A DNA stretch of 64,000 nt from Thermacetogenium phaeum DSM 12270 (GCF_000305935.1 NC_018870.1:2093001-2157000); one strand, 5' to 3'. Positions 9,079 through 18,022 are shown, counted from the stretch's first letter. Notes: a model not told the origin generated them from the letters alone. Numbers and translations: made by a program.

Positions 9079-9328
9079 TTGCTCGTAACTCGCGGCATAC
9101 AGCAAGCTGTATCCACAACGTGCTCATTCGAGTCCTCTCGTATGGGCGGGGCTTCACTCTGTCTCACGAGACAGCATGCTTCTCAGGACGTCGATCGAAG
9201 CCCCCCTGCTTCTACGAGAATATTTATATCCGAGTTGCCCCGGGATTCCTATGTGGTTGTCAAGGATCAAGTCTATTGGCTTGGAGCTAATTAAAACTAA
9301 CTCTATAGTACAAGGAGGTATTAATGAG

Positions 9329-9886
9329 ATGAAATTGAGTCGTTTGACATCTGTAATGCTAGGTGTTCTCTTGTTATTCTTCGCTATCTTTGGGATGGCT
9401 ATTTTGCAGGGAGACGGAGAAAATGCCATAGCCTCGAACTTGAACGATCTCAAATCCGATCAGGAAGAGGTTAATTGCCTGGAAAAAGATACATGGAGCC
9501 TGAAAGTCGTGGACGTTGAATACAAGGAAAATACAGCCTTTCCTGATAAAGAAAATGTATACGTACTTATCGACATTGAAAATAAAAATGGAGCAAACCA
9601 AGAGTTTATACCCGAAGGAACACTACAGTTTATCGGCGCAAGTGGTAAAATATACGTTCAGGAAGATGGCAAAGCGTGGAATATGCAATCATTTATAGAG
9701 AAAATCAATAAGATAAGAAAATATAGAAAGGAGATTTCAAATTTAGGGATCGTTAAAATTGGTGTGCCAGTATTAATTGATCGTGGAGATCAAATTGTTG
9801 CTATGATCTACAATGATGGTCTCAAGAAACGAGAAATAAAAATTAATCATGAAAAAGTGCTCCAAAGCTCTACTCCCGGATATTAA
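9329..9886 (+). CDS. Secreted or membrane-anchored DUF4352-like protein
   Basis: 185 residues. The start is the second of two close ATGs, 11 nt after AAGGAGG; the first is in another frame and stops at once. The N-terminus is a membrane anchor or signal sequence (LTSVMLGVLLLFFAIFGMAI). The rest resembles the immunoglobulin-like DUF4352 fold: a line such as ENVYVLIDIENKNGANQEF followed by beta-rich segments. Such domains lie outside the cell and probably bind other proteins or ligands. It is AT-rich, stands alone, and follows the dead IS110 element. The family call is moderate and the function unknown. Confidence 0.6.
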   Translation: MKLSRLTSVMLGVLLLFFAIFGMAILQGDGENAIASNLNDLKSDQEEVNCLEKDTWSLKVVDVEYKENTAFPDKENVYVLIDIENKNGANQEFIPEGTLQFIGASGKIYVQEDGKAWNMQSFIEKINKIRKYRKEISNLGIVKIGVPVLIDRGDQIVAMIYNDGLKKREIKINHEKVLQSSTPGY

Positions 9887-10257
9887 AATGTAGCTTTTGT
9901 GAGAGAATGTTCTGGTCTCCGTGATCGTGATGATGAATTATTATCCAAGGCTGAGTTTGGCAAGGTGCGTGTTGCAAGACCCGCTGGTCATTCTCAATGA
10001 TCTCCCGCACAATGGGCTCAATGGCCTCAGCAACCGGCCTGGGCTCGCGCAGGGTGTAACCCCAGGGGCCGTCCGTAGGGTACATTCAACTGCTCCTGCT
10101 CGGAGCAGCAACAGAAGTTAACGCCACATGCTGGTTCCACTGGTATCAGCCGAAAGTGCCGGAAGGCAGTCGGTAGCCACCCTGCGCATCTGCCAATCTT
10201 GCAGAACATATGGCGACCTGCATGGAGAAATTAGAGATATTGCACACAGCCTTACAC
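9887..10257. other. Gap with an unassigned minus-strand remnant
   Basis: Between about 9900 and 10085 the minus strand has an open, protein-like stretch (DGPWGYTLREPRPVAEAIEP and VREIIENDQRVLQHAP) without a sensible start. It may be debris of a mobile-element gene; I could not assign it. Nothing else is visible. Confidence 0.3.
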
Positions 10258-10881
10258 CTATCCGGAGGTGTCTTCTGCTTCGGCGTTCGTAGAGAGCGCT
10301 TTTACAACGCATCCCTCCAAAAAAGCCAGACATTCAAACTCCATAAAACGCGAGGCGTTTTTATCGAAAAGAATCTGTATTTCGCAGGGAAATTCATCAT
10401 CTCCGTGATAATAAACAATTTGCAGGGGGATTTTTGGCAATACATTCAGAAACCATGCATAGCCGCCCGAATTCTGCCTGCCGTTAAAAACCCCACCCAG
10501 GCTGCGCATAATTTCGCAGAAACCCTCATAATCTCCACTGAATATTTCACCGAGCGGAGCGGTCATCCATTTTAGATTTACGTTGAAGGCTATTTTTGCG
10601 CCGGTAAGATCGGAAACAGGCACATATGAAAACGCAGGTTCGCCCTCCCCTTTGGACAGGGCATAGTACGCCAGCACAATGCGGTTGATGACATCGACCG
10701 GCTTGCCATCAGTCGGGGTAACGCCGCGTGAGCTAATCTCATATTCCCTGCCGAGAAAATCGACAGATATGCCGCCGTCCGGCCGAGCCGAAAGGCCGAG
10801 CCGTCCGGCTGCCTCAGAAAGATCGCATTTACCCAATTCGGGCAGCAGACTTTCGTAAATCTTTTCATAACCGCTACGCAC
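10258..10881 (-). CDS. DUF3786 protein
   Basis: 207 residues, a normal length for DUF3786, a family found mostly in anaerobes and often near corrinoid or acetyl-CoA pathway genes. Family-like lines include DFLGREYEISSRG, VINRIVLAYYALSKGEGEP, and the late YYHGDDEFPCEIQILFDKNA. It is soluble, with no signal peptide. The start at 10881 is GTG-like (MRSGYEKIYESLLPEL), near GGGAATG but without a strong ribosome site. It stands alone in the accessory region and no corrinoid gene lies next to it. Its biochemical role is not established; a ligand-binding or enzyme-maturation role has been suggested by context in other genomes. Confidence 0.75.
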   Translation of the reverse strand: MRSGYEKIYESLLPELGKCDLSEAAGRLGLSARPDGGISVDFLGREYEISSRGVTPTDGKPVDVINRIVLAYYALSKGEGEPAFSYVPVSDLTGAKIAFNVNLKWMTAPLGEIFSGDYEGFCEIMRSLGGVFNGRQNSGGYAWFLNVLPKIPLQIVYYHGDDEFPCEIQILFDKNASRFMEFECLAFLEGCVVKALSTNAEAEDTSG

Positions 10882-11109
10882 AGAGCATTCCCTCCATTGG
10901 GCGACGCAGATGCCCGCTTGTTAAGACAACGTAAGGGCTTAATAGACTGGTCGGGTTCATAACTGGGAACAGATTCTGTTTCAGCTATCTACCTTCTTTC
11001 CGGAGAAAATGATTACATACCTGCGTTGCGTTAGTCGGTTGGAACGAAAGCACAAAATTACTGGCAGACCCTTAGAGCGCATCTCGTTACCTGTCATTAT
11101 AAATTAATA

Positions 11110-11640
11110 TTAAATCTTATGAGTAAGGCTGTTTTTGTCTACTACCTCCCAGCGGTCTTTCTTTTTCACCAGAGAAAAACTTATTTTGGATACATACTCT
11201 CCATATCTTCCAGGCTGGGTCACAATTACAGTCTGTCCCGATCTATTTTTATACTTATGTTCAGGTATGTTAACGTGGGTGTGTGCTGCAACAATGGCAT
11301 CAATGCCATCGGTGCTTTTGGCCAGTGCTTTAATCCTGTTGCAGGGGTTCTTTGATTTTGCCGATTCTTCACCGGCATGAACAACGGCAATGACAATATC
11401 GGCCCCGTTGTATCTCATCACCTCGGGCCACTTTTTGCTGTTGACCTCCTGAACGATATCCGTTAATTCCAGAGCCCCTTTATACTGCGGTAAATCCTTT
11501 AGTTCCCGCTGACCTTGGGCTTCGCCTACTTCCTTAATGGTGAGGCCGAGGATACCGATCTTTACAACACCCTGATCCGTTTCCACGTTTTTAATGATGT
11601 AGGGGGTGATATAATTGACCTTGTAGGAACCCAAATGCGC
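11110..11640 (-). pseudogene. 5'-nucleotidase/metallophosphatase gene, 5' end lost
   Basis: The reading frame holds the second part of a calcineurin-like phosphoesterase of the UshA/5'-nucleotidase type: GILGLTIKEVG, DIVIAVVHAGEES, and the metal-ligand motif AAHTHVN, ending in VTQPGRYGEYVSKI and a short tail. The N-terminal metal-binding motifs (DxH, GDxxD and NHE) should lie upstream but the sequence there is instead a piece of cysK (from 11641). So the gene lost its start and first metal sites by recombination and cannot make active enzyme. The C-terminal 5'-nucleotidase domain is also absent, though single-domain relatives exist. Confidence 0.7.
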
Positions 11641-12055
11641 ACGACGATATCCACCTTACCTTCCGTGTCGTCCCAGATTTCCCGCGCCGTGGTTGCCCGG
11701 TGAACGGCAGGATTGGCCGGGTTCTTGAACTGCTGGGGAATAAACGAATTGGGAATCTCCGCAGCCAGTTCCTCCGCCTTGCTGACAGCACCCCTCATCC
11801 CTTCGGAGCCGGGTGTCAATACCAGTTCGGCGCCGTAGGCCTTGAGGAGGGTGCGGCGCTCGATGCTCATGGTCTCCGGCATGGTCAGGATCAGGCGGTA
11901 CCCCCTGGCAGCGCAGACAAAGGCCAGGGCGATCCCCGTGTTGCCGCTGGTGGGTTCGATGATGACGGTATCCTTATTGAGAAGTCCCTTATCCTCGGCA
12001 TCCTTGATCATAGCGAAGCCTATCCTGTCTTTCACACTGCCGGCAGTGTTGAAAT
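11641..12055 (-). pseudogene. 415-bp internal copy of cysK
   Basis: Matches 25355-25769 inside the intact cysK base for base except for six substitutions in 415 bp, with no indel. It has [30 protein letters not shown] and onward to GKVDIVV, so it lacks both the N-terminus and the C-terminal third. Identity stops sharply at both ends (ACGACGAT at 11641 and GTTGAAAT up to 12055). The cysK frame runs into the phosphatase remnant and stops in another frame. The near-identity means the copy is recent or kept alike by gene conversion. It sits directly after the 3' end of the inositol operon. Confidence 0.85.
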
Positions 12056-12099
12056 TCCCTCCTGTGATCTCTACAAAAGGAAAATGCCAATTCTAGCCC

Positions 12100-13440
12100 T
12101 TAACGACCTGCAATCAGTGCTCTCATCTTCCTTAACCGGAAAAGTACCAGGAGATGAGGGGTAATCCCAAGCACGACCAATCCCGCCAGAGGAGACTGAA
12201 ACAGGCCGGTGAGCATGACAACAAACAGGCGGCCATCCCGGTTGCCCAGGAGCAGATTGACCAGGAGCCCTTCGCCTTCGGGCAAATAGGGCTTTCCAGT
12301 GGCAGTCCGAAACTTTTCCTTCATCAACATGGACATCGGAGCCCCAAGGAGAGCAAGGGCAACAAAAAGGAGAACCACAAGTCCACGCCCCTCTTCCCAT
12401 GCCCCCAATGCCATGCCGATGAGGATCAACCCATCGCAGTAACGATCGAGTACAGAATCCAACAGTTCACCGAAGGAAGAAGCCAGGAACTTTACCCGGG
12501 CTAACTCTCCGTCAACTCCATCAATAATTGAAGCCAGCTGGGCCGTCAGACCTCCCCAGATAGGGTATCCCCAAGCAAACAATAGAGCGGCTGCCACACA
12601 CAGAAGGCCACTTACAAGAGTGATATGGTTGGGCTGAAGGTGCGTGCTCGCAAGGAGGGCAGTCAATGGCACGGAAAATTTCCGGTTGATGTAGCGGGCA
12701 ACCAGCCCATCCCTGCGTGAGGGCAAATGGGACAGCAAAAGCTTTCTGGCAACTTCCGCATCCCCCGGATGGTCAACATCAATCCACCAGGCCTCGCCAA
12801 TATCGCACACCAGCGCACATCCCTGACTCGCCAAAACAGCAATCCCTTCGCTCAATGTATACTCCCCATGAGCCTGAGCTTCAGCAAGAGCCTCAAAAAG
12901 GGCAGGTGTAGCATGAAAGGCACCACAGTCAACTGCCTGGAACTCTTGAAGCTCCTTTCCAATGGCCTTGATCTTACCATCAGCAATGGCAATTTTGGTT
13001 GCCTCTTGGAGATCAAACACCCGGTCGAGTTTGAAATCGGCACCAACATATATTTTCCGGTCACGAGGCCGAACCGCCAGCAGGCTCTTAAACACATCTG
13101 GGGAAAAAATATGGTCAGCCATAGTCAGCAAAAAAGAGGATTCCCCCTCGAGAGCCTCCCGGGCAGCCAGCACTGAGGAGCCGTTTCCTAGTTCCCAGGA
13201 CTCGTTGATCACATACTCAATTCTGATGCCTAGCTTTTCCCCGGACCCCAGGTAAGACTTGATCTCTTCGCCCCTGTAGCCGATCACCAGCACAATGTCC
13301 CGAATCCCGACGGCACGCAGGGTCAACAAAGTCCGCTCAAGCAAAGAAAGCCCTAAAAGAGGATAAAGGGGCTTAGGCCCCTTATATCCCCTTTCCCGAA
13401 ACCTCCTACCCTCTCCGGCGGCAATAACCAGCGCCTTCAT
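12100..13440 (-). CDS. Fused inositol-1-P cytidylyltransferase / DIPP synthase
   Basis: 446 residues in two domains. Residues 1 to about 225 are a nucleotidyltransferase: AAGEGRRFRERGYKGPKPLY (signature loop with the conserved Lys) and later LLTMADHIFSPDV (metal-binding Asp). Residues about 235-446 are a CDP-alcohol phosphotransferase with several membrane helices and the signature DGVDGELARVKF ... FGELLDSVLDRYCD, with all four Asp. This fusion is the layout of bifunctional IPCT/DIPPS enzymes, which make CDP-inositol and then join it to inositol-1-phosphate, giving phosphorylated di-myo-inositol phosphate. The start codon overlaps the stop of the inositol-1-phosphate synthase gene by one base, so supply of the substrate fits. 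A related lipid or sugar-alcohol role remains possible. Confidence 0.85.
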   Translation of the reverse strand: MKALVIAAGEGRRFRERGYKGPKPLYPLLGLSLLERTLLTLRAVGIRDIVLVIGYRGEEIKSYLGSGEKLGIRIEYVINESWELGNGSSVLAAREALEGESSFLLTMADHIFSPDVFKSLLAVRPRDRKIYVGADFKLDRVFDLQEATKIAIADGKIKAIGKELQEFQAVDCGAFHATPALFEALAEAQAHGEYTLSEGIAVLASQGCALVCDIGEAWWIDVDHPGDAEVARKLLLSHLPSRRDGLVARYINRKFSVPLTALLASTHLQPNHITLVSGLLCVAAALLFAWGYPIWGGLTAQLASIIDGVDGELARVKFLASSFGELLDSVLDRYCDGLILIGMALGAWEEGRGLVVLLFVALALLGAPMSMLMKEKFRTATGKPYLPEGEGLLVNLLLGNRDGRLFVVMLTGLFQSPLAGLVVLGITPHLLVLFRLRKMRALIAGR

Positions 13441-14603
13441 CAGACTTTCCCTCCGACAGGTTCAGCGACAGAAGGAGCACCAAACACCCTTTCCTCCTCT
13501 TCTCCAGCGATAAAGGCTTCGACCATCTTCCGGGCTTCGGAATCAGTATACTGAATGGGTGGCGACTTCATGGTGAAAGCAGAGATCGCGTAAAGCGGTC
13601 CACCACTACCCCGGTCGAGGGCAAGTTTCATGCAACGAATGGCATCAATGATAACCCCTCCGCTATTGGGAGAATCCTCAACAGAAAGCTTCACTTCCAG
13701 CTCAATAGGCACTTTGCCAAAGCCAAGACCTTCCATCCGGATGTGGCAAATCTTGTTGTCATTCAGCCAAGGAACGTAGTCGCTGGGACCAATGTGGATG
13801 TTCTGGTCGCTCAACGGCTCCTTCATCTCCGCTTGTACGGCCTGGGTCTTCGACTTCTTCTTAGACTTGAGGCGGCTCCTGTTGAGCATGTTCAAGAAGT
13901 CGGTATTACCACCGAAATTCAACTGGTAGGTTCTAAGAATTTTGACCCCGCGATCCTCAAAGAGCTTCGTCAGAACACGGTGAGTGATGGTTGCTCCTAC
14001 CTGAGACTTTACATCATCACCGATTATCGGGATTCCCCTTTCCCGGAACCGCTCGGCCCAAGCAGGATCGGAAGCTATGAACACAGGCATCGCATTGATA
14101 AAACCAACCCCAGCATCCAAACAGGCTTGGGCGTAAAATCTTGTCGCCTGCTCAGAACCGACGGGCAAGTAGTTGATCAAGATCTCCGCACCCGACTCTT
14201 TCAGGACCTTCACTACATCGACAGGTTCTTCGTCGGCGAGAACTAAGGTCTGGTCTTCCGGATAGTTCCTCATGTGTTCGGAGAAGCCGTCGAGAACAGG
14301 TCCCATCTGCACAATTACCGGGTAGTCAGGGACATCGGAATAGAAGACCTTGGTGCAATTGGGCTTGGCAAAAATCGCTTCCCGAAGCGGCTTGCCAACT
14401 TTGCGGGCGTCAATATCGAAGGCCGCCACGACCTTGATGTCACCTGGCTTGTAGCCGCCAAGGTCGTAGTGCATCAACCCGATTGGCTCTTCCATCAACT
14501 CTTTGTCGCTGGCGTAGAGGGCAATCCCCTGGAGCAAAGCACAAGCACAGTTCCCCACACCGGCAATCGCAATCCTGATTTCCCGATCACCCATGTCTTT
14601 CAT
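13440..14603 (-). CDS. ino1: myo-Inositol-1-phosphate synthase
   Basis: About 388 residues, of the shorter bacterial/archaeal type. It converts glucose-6-phosphate to inositol-1-phosphate with NAD. Seen: the Rossmann loop [15 protein letters not shown], then [37 protein letters not shown] (with the conserved Lys), [13 protein letters not shown], and the late [17 protein letters not shown]. The start is uncertain: AAGGAGG is followed by an ATG after 3 nt (14603) and another after 12 nt (14594, MGDREIR). It overlaps the end of the PHP gene and is coupled to the fused transferase by a TGATG junction, so all three are surely one operon. Confidence 0.92.
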   Translation of the reverse strand: MKDMGDREIRIAIAGVGNCACALLQGIALYASDKELMEEPIGLMHYDLGGYKPGDIKVVAAFDIDARKVGKPLREAIFAKPNCTKVFYSDVPDYPVIVQMGPVLDGFSEHMRNYPEDQTLVLADEEPVDVVKVLKESGAEILINYLPVGSEQATRFYAQACLDAGVGFINAMPVFIASDPAWAERFRERGIPIIGDDVKSQVGATITHRVLTKLFEDRGVKILRTYQLNFGGNTDFLNMLNRSRLKSKKKSKTQAVQAEMKEPLSDQNIHIGPSDYVPWLNDNKICHIRMEGLGFGKVPIELEVKLSVEDSPNSGGVIIDAIRCMKLALDRGSGGPLYAISAFTMKSPPIQYTDSEARKMVEAFIAGEEEERVFGAPSVAEPVGGKV

Positions 14604-15519
14604 CAACCTCCTTGAAAGTTTTTATTGATGATTGATGAAAAACTGAATGATTGATCGCCTTCTCAGAAACCCTCTTCTGATGCCTCAGGGGTGAAACAAC
14701 TTCTAGACCGACACGGCGCGCTAGGGTCACCCCTTCATGGAAGCTGTGAGCTAATTCCGAGGCATTGTGAGCATCAGATCCCAACACACAATAGCGCCCG
14801 CCAAGCTCCCGGTAACGGGAAAGAAGCACTTCCCCTGGGAAGGGTTCTCCTACACCCCTTCGTATACCAGATGTGTTAATTTCTAGCAATCCACCCCTAG
14901 CTACCAATACTTGCAATGCCTGATCTAAGCCGGCCTCAAGGAGAAGTTCCGGCTTGTAGGGAAAGTCTCGCCAGTACTGCCGCCAGCCCCTCTTAATCCA
15001 ATCGAGATGGCCGAGTACAGCTAATCCCGGCAGCAGCACTGCCCTCTTCAAGGTATCCACATATTGCCGAATGCCGACCTCAGGATGACGGCTGAGATAA
15101 AACCTGGCATCTGTCAGCGAAAGCCGATCAACATAGTGGACAGAAACAATCACATAATCGAAGGGGTGATGGTGGAGAAACACACAAATTTCGTCCTCGT
15201 AGTGAGGATGATAGTCCACTTCGGCTCCGAGGAAAATCGTAAGAGAATCCTTAAACTGTTGTCGGCATTCGTCTACAGCTTCGAAATAAGCAGAATATAA
15301 CCGGTTAAGGAAATTATAATTTGGGTCTTGCGGAAAAAGACTTAAATGATCGGTGAGCCCCACTTCACTCAGCCCGAGACGAACGGCTTGCAGGCAGATC
15401 TGGTGCAGGGCATCGTGAGCGTCTGAAGAAAATGAAGAATGAAGATGGTAATCACCAAAAAAAGCGGCACTACAGCCGCTTTTAGTGACAGCATAGGGAA
15501 CAACCTTACGATTTTTCAA
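14587..15519 (-). CDS. PHP-family phosphatase in the inositol-solute operon
   Basis: 310 residues of the HisJ/histidinol-phosphatase type PHP fold. Metal-ligand motifs in order: [58 protein letters not shown] and GSDAHN, so the trinuclear site looks complete. No other histidine biosynthesis gene lies nearby; instead it heads the operon with inositol-1-phosphate synthase and the fused IPCT/DIPPS. The last step of di-myo-inositol-phosphate synthesis needs a phosphatase, so this is a candidate for that step; hydrolysis of inositol-1-phosphate or true histidinol-phosphatase activity are alternatives. The start is TTG about 5 nt after AAGGGGGT. No signal peptide. Confidence 0.8.
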   Translation of the reverse strand: MKNRKVVPYAVTKSGCSAAFFGDYHLHSSFSSDAHDALHQICLQAVRLGLSEVGLTDHLSLFPQDPNYNFLNRLYSAYFEAVDECRQQFKDSLTIFLGAEVDYHPHYEDEICVFLHHHPFDYVIVSVHYVDRLSLTDARFYLSRHPEVGIRQYVDTLKRAVLLPGLAVLGHLDWIKRGWRQYWRDFPYKPELLLEAGLDQALQVLVARGGLLEINTSGIRRGVGEPFPGEVLLSRYRELGGRYCVLGSDAHNASELAHSFHEGVTLARRVGLEVVSPLRHQKRVSEKAINHSVFHQSSIKTFKEVDERHG

Positions 15520-15624
15520 CTGCTACCCCCTTTCCAACCTTAAAAGCGGCTGGATAAAGGAACATACCCTCAATTCGGTAGTGCCATCTTCCCTAACCTC
15601 AACATCGACCAACTACCGTTAAAT

Positions 15625-15654
15625 ATTCTAAAGGATAATTTTCACCAAAGTCAA
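15625..15654 (-). promoter_or_regulatory. Promoter of the inositol operon
   Basis: On the minus strand, TTGACT (15649-15654), an 18-bp spacer and TAGAAT (15625-15630). It lies about 105 bp before the TTG start of the PHP gene. No clear operator repeat was seen in the leader. Confidence 0.6.
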
Positions 15655-15939
15655 TAGAACCGCAATACATTTATCGAGCATTAACCCTTTTAGGCTTAGG
15701 TCTGTTGCTAAAGACCTGGGAACCCGTTGCAAACCCCTTACAACATCATGCCAAAGAAGCCAACAAAAACGCCCAGCCGCCTGGTTAAGAGTCAAGCTCC
15801 TTAAGCCCAACAAAGGGACGGGTTGATGATCTGGTTGACCCTTTGCCTGTGATAACCGCCGGCCAGAATCCGAGGGGCCTCCGGTCAGGTTGTCACCGCC
15901 CCGGATAGGCACCGGCCGGGCTACAAGCGCAGTAGTGAG
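15655..15939. other. Intergenic stretch with a 31-bp tnpB relic
   Basis: No gene. Positions 15786-15816 are identical, in reverse orientation, to 50552-50582, the start of the IS605-type tnpB gene (it encodes RVKLLKPNKG). Similarity ends sharply on both sides. GC-rich short repeats fill the rest. Confidence 0.5.
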
Positions 15940-16287
15940 TCAGGAGATCAACAGCTGAAGTTTAGCCTGAACCTCTGCCATCACCCCTGCCGGGACCTTG
16001 CAGGCAAATTGTGCATCCCGTGCCCGCCAGTCAAGACTTTTTACCTGGTCTGCCAGGATCACTCCTGTAATCTTTAAACCGGCAGGTATCTCTACTTCAA
16101 AAGGATAACCCTTCGCCCTTGTAGTAACAGGACAGAAAAGGGCCAGCCCCACCTTTCCGTTATAAAGCTGCGGGGAAATTACCAGCGCCGGCCGCCTTCC
16201 GGCCTGCTCATGTCCTGTCTGAGGATCAAACTGGAGCCAGACAAGATCGCCACGTTCAGGAATATAGGTTTTCACCTCGTTTACCAT
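15940..16287 (-). CDS. mazF: MazF/PemK-type toxin endoribonuclease
   Basis: 115 residues, the usual toxin size. It begins with the MazF signature GDLVWLQFDPQTGHEQ and RRPALVISP (with the Arg of the active site), continues FCPVTTRAKGYPFEV (Thr and the second basic patch) and ends QVKSLDWRARDAQF. Such toxins cut mRNA at short sequence sites. The start overlaps the antitoxin gene end by 7 bp, the classic coupling. Likely a functional pair, since neither gene is truncated. The PemK/ChpB names would serve equally well. Confidence 0.9.
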   Translation of the reverse strand: MVNEVKTYIPERGDLVWLQFDPQTGHEQAGRRPALVISPQLYNGKVGLALFCPVTTRAKGYPFEVEIPAGLKITGVILADQVKSLDWRARDAQFACKVPAGVMAEVQAKLQLLIS

Positions 16288-16514
16288 ATTTCCCGCCCAA
16301 CCAGAGTTCCTGTATCTACTTCGCCATGAAGATTATCAGGTGTAACCTGGGACAGCAATTGTTCCAGGCTATAACGTTTGCGGCGGATAATAATTGCGTC
16401 ATCACTTGCCTCTAAATCAACCGGTGTGCCTTCTTTAAGGCCAATTTTTTGTGCCAGCGATAAAGGGATGCGAATCCCCAAACTATTGCCCCACTTTTGC
16501 ACATGAGGTTGCAT
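16281..16514 (-). CDS. mazE: MazE-type antitoxin (AbrB fold)
   Basis: 77 residues with an N-terminal swapped-hairpin DNA-binding domain (QKWGNSLGIRIPLSLAQKIG) and a flexible acidic tail that would wrap the toxin. I chose ATG at 16514 because AAGGAG lies 11 nt upstream; a GTG at 16526 falls inside that ribosome site. Two perfect palindromes lie just upstream (16536-16554 and 16569-16580) and are the likely self-operator for the MazE/MazF complex. Confidence 0.88.
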   Translation of the reverse strand: MQPHVQKWGNSLGIRIPLSLAQKIGLKEGTPVDLEASDDAIIIRRKRYSLEQLLSQVTPDNLHGEVDTGTLVGREIW

Positions 16515-16535
16515 GACGATTTTCACTCCTTCTTT

Positions 16536-16580
16536 GTTTATACATAGTATAAACCTTCGATGTCATTAATACAATTGTAT
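16536..16580. promoter_or_regulatory. mazEF operator palindromes
   Basis: GTTTATAC-ATA-GTATAAAC (16536-16554) is a perfect 8-3-8 inverted repeat that also contains a -10-like TATACT on the minus strand. ATACAATTGTAT (16569-16580) is a perfect 12-bp palindrome just upstream. Two operators spaced one to two helical turns apart suit cooperative self-repression by the toxin-antitoxin complex. Confidence 0.6.
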
Positions 16581-16750
16581 GAATACCCCGCGGATGGAGG
16601 ATGCTGCAAGTTCTACACCGGTGCAGAGATAGGGGCGGGAATCTGTCACCGGCAAGCCTGTTTCGGGCAGAAAGGGTGTTGCTAATTCTACCTTTGCTTT
16701 TTACACCTCCATCCGTGAGCGGTTTACCAGCTAATGTTATTCAGTCAACC

Positions 16751-16882
16751 CCTTGTTTCGCTTCGGCTGCCGTTAACTGCTCCTTGTCAAGGGTGAGTAA
16801 CAACCTCCGTCGGTCGCTGCGCCTGCAAGGATAAACCGTTTTCGTTTCTCTGTTGGTGCCGCCGGCGGCGTGGTGGTCTGCC
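16751..16882. repeat. Dispersed repeat, copy 1
   Basis: Aligns by eye with 27806-27943 over the whole length with scattered substitutions and small indels. The shared core is CTCTGTTGGTGCCGCC followed by GGCGG. It does not read as protein in any frame across copies. The related core also occurs at 54828-54864. Confidence 0.65.
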
Positions 16883-16978
16883 GTATGTCTGCCGTATTAT
16901 ATAAAAAAACGGCTACAAAAACCTGACGGACGCCCTGGGGATCAGGTGCGCAGGATTGGCCTGTCCTGTTACGGCCAT

Positions 16979-18022
16979 CTAATGGCAATCCGGGCAGGTG
17001 AACCGGCCATCCCGGTCGGGGATCAAGCAGCGTGCAGCTTGCCCGCAGATCGGGCAGGGAGGAGGATCAACCTCTTCGGTAACAGGATTATACACCAGTA
17101 TCTGCTCCAAGATCTTTTTCTTATGCTGAATTTTGACCCTGGCAAAAACGCACGGCAGGTGGTATGCCACCAGGTGGTCCAGCCTCAAATCGATATCAAC
17201 CTGATAACGCCCCCGCGTATCGTCGATACGGCGGCGCCGGTCTTCTATCGTCGCAGCCAGCTGCTTCTCCAGTCGCTCTTTTCTGACCGGGTCAGTTGTG
17301 GTCCTTAGTTTACGCCTGATTTCTGCTTCGGTACTCTCGTAGTAGCCGCACACCTTGGCAAGTTCCTTCTCTTGCAGTTTGGCAGCCTCTTTGCAAAGAG
17401 GTACAGCCTTTTCCAGGACCAGTTTTTTTACTTCCCGGCAGGCCACCTGATACAGGCAACTCAGGGGTGACAGCGGTGCTGAGGCAACCCGGTAATCAGG
17501 CTGCTCTTGAAAAAAGAGCGAATTGACCTGCTTTTCGAAACCCGGGGTGGCTATCGCCTGGTAACCATCCACAATAACAGGAAGTATTTCTTCTGTTTTT
17601 TCAAAGGAGCGGAAAATGCCTCTGAAATAAAAGCCATAAAAAATATTTTCTGCCACCCAGTGGGTGTCAAGCCGGGGAGGGCGACACTGCAGGTAATCGA
17701 TCTGGTCGTGAATCTTCTGCTCCAGGGAGCGTGGCGCTGAAGGGAGTTCGCCGGACCAGTATAACACTGTTTGCTTGCCGTAATCTGCCGCTAAACGCAC
17801 GATCGTATCGAGCAGGGAACTACCATGAGTAATAAAAATACTACCCGGCGTCTCCTGCGCCACTTCATAATCAAAGGCCAGGAGCATCTCCTCTCTCCCG
17901 AAAACAGGCACCAGAGACTCCGGCAGGAGAACCTCAGCCAGGGCATAACCCGGCTGTTCGACCACCGCTCCCACCCGCTCCAAATAAGCAACAACAAAAT
18001 CGACCACTGAACTATCATTCAT
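16979..18022 (-). CDS. Zinc-ribbon partner of the SNF2 helicase, function unknown
   Basis: About 347 residues, read from ATG at 18022, which overlaps the helicase stop by 8 bp; so the two are coupled. The N-terminal part is alpha/beta (GYALAEVLLPESLVPVFG, GSIFITHGSSLLDTIVRLA). The middle is a long charged helical stretch (about residues 200-285, EAEIRRKLRTTTDPVRKERL) that may form a coiled coil. The C-terminus is a zinc ribbon, CPICGQAARC ... FTCPDC. B. subtilis pairs a SNF2 protein (YqhH) with the unknown protein YqhG; this could be a distant counterpart, or the split-off C-terminal half of a longer helicase. No enzyme motif is visible. Confidence 0.7.
   Translation of the reverse strand: MNDSSVVDFVVAYLERVGAVVEQPGYALAEVLLPESLVPVFGREEMLLAFDYEVAQETPGSIFITHGSSLLDTIVRLAADYGKQTVLYWSGELPSAPRSLEQKIHDQIDYLQCRPPRLDTHWVAENIFYGFYFRGIFRSFEKTEEILPVIVDGYQAIATPGFEKQVNSLFFQEQPDYRVASAPLSPLSCLYQVACREVKKLVLEKAVPLCKEAAKLQEKELAKVCGYYESTEAEIRRKLRTTTDPVRKERLEKQLAATIEDRRRRIDDTRGRYQVDIDLRLDHLVAYHLPCVFARVKIQHKKKILEQILVYNPVTEEVDPPPCPICGQAARCLIPDRDGRFTCPDCH

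Noticed and set aside
9870-10085. Minus-strand frame with HHHDHGD stretch
   Set aside because: No start or ribosome site and no family match by eye; noted as debris in the gap entry only.
14694-15519. PHP protein as plain histidinol phosphatase (hisK)
   Set aside because: Possible by fold, but there is no his gene nearby and it is tightly coupled to inositol-phosphate genes, so I did not give the symbol.
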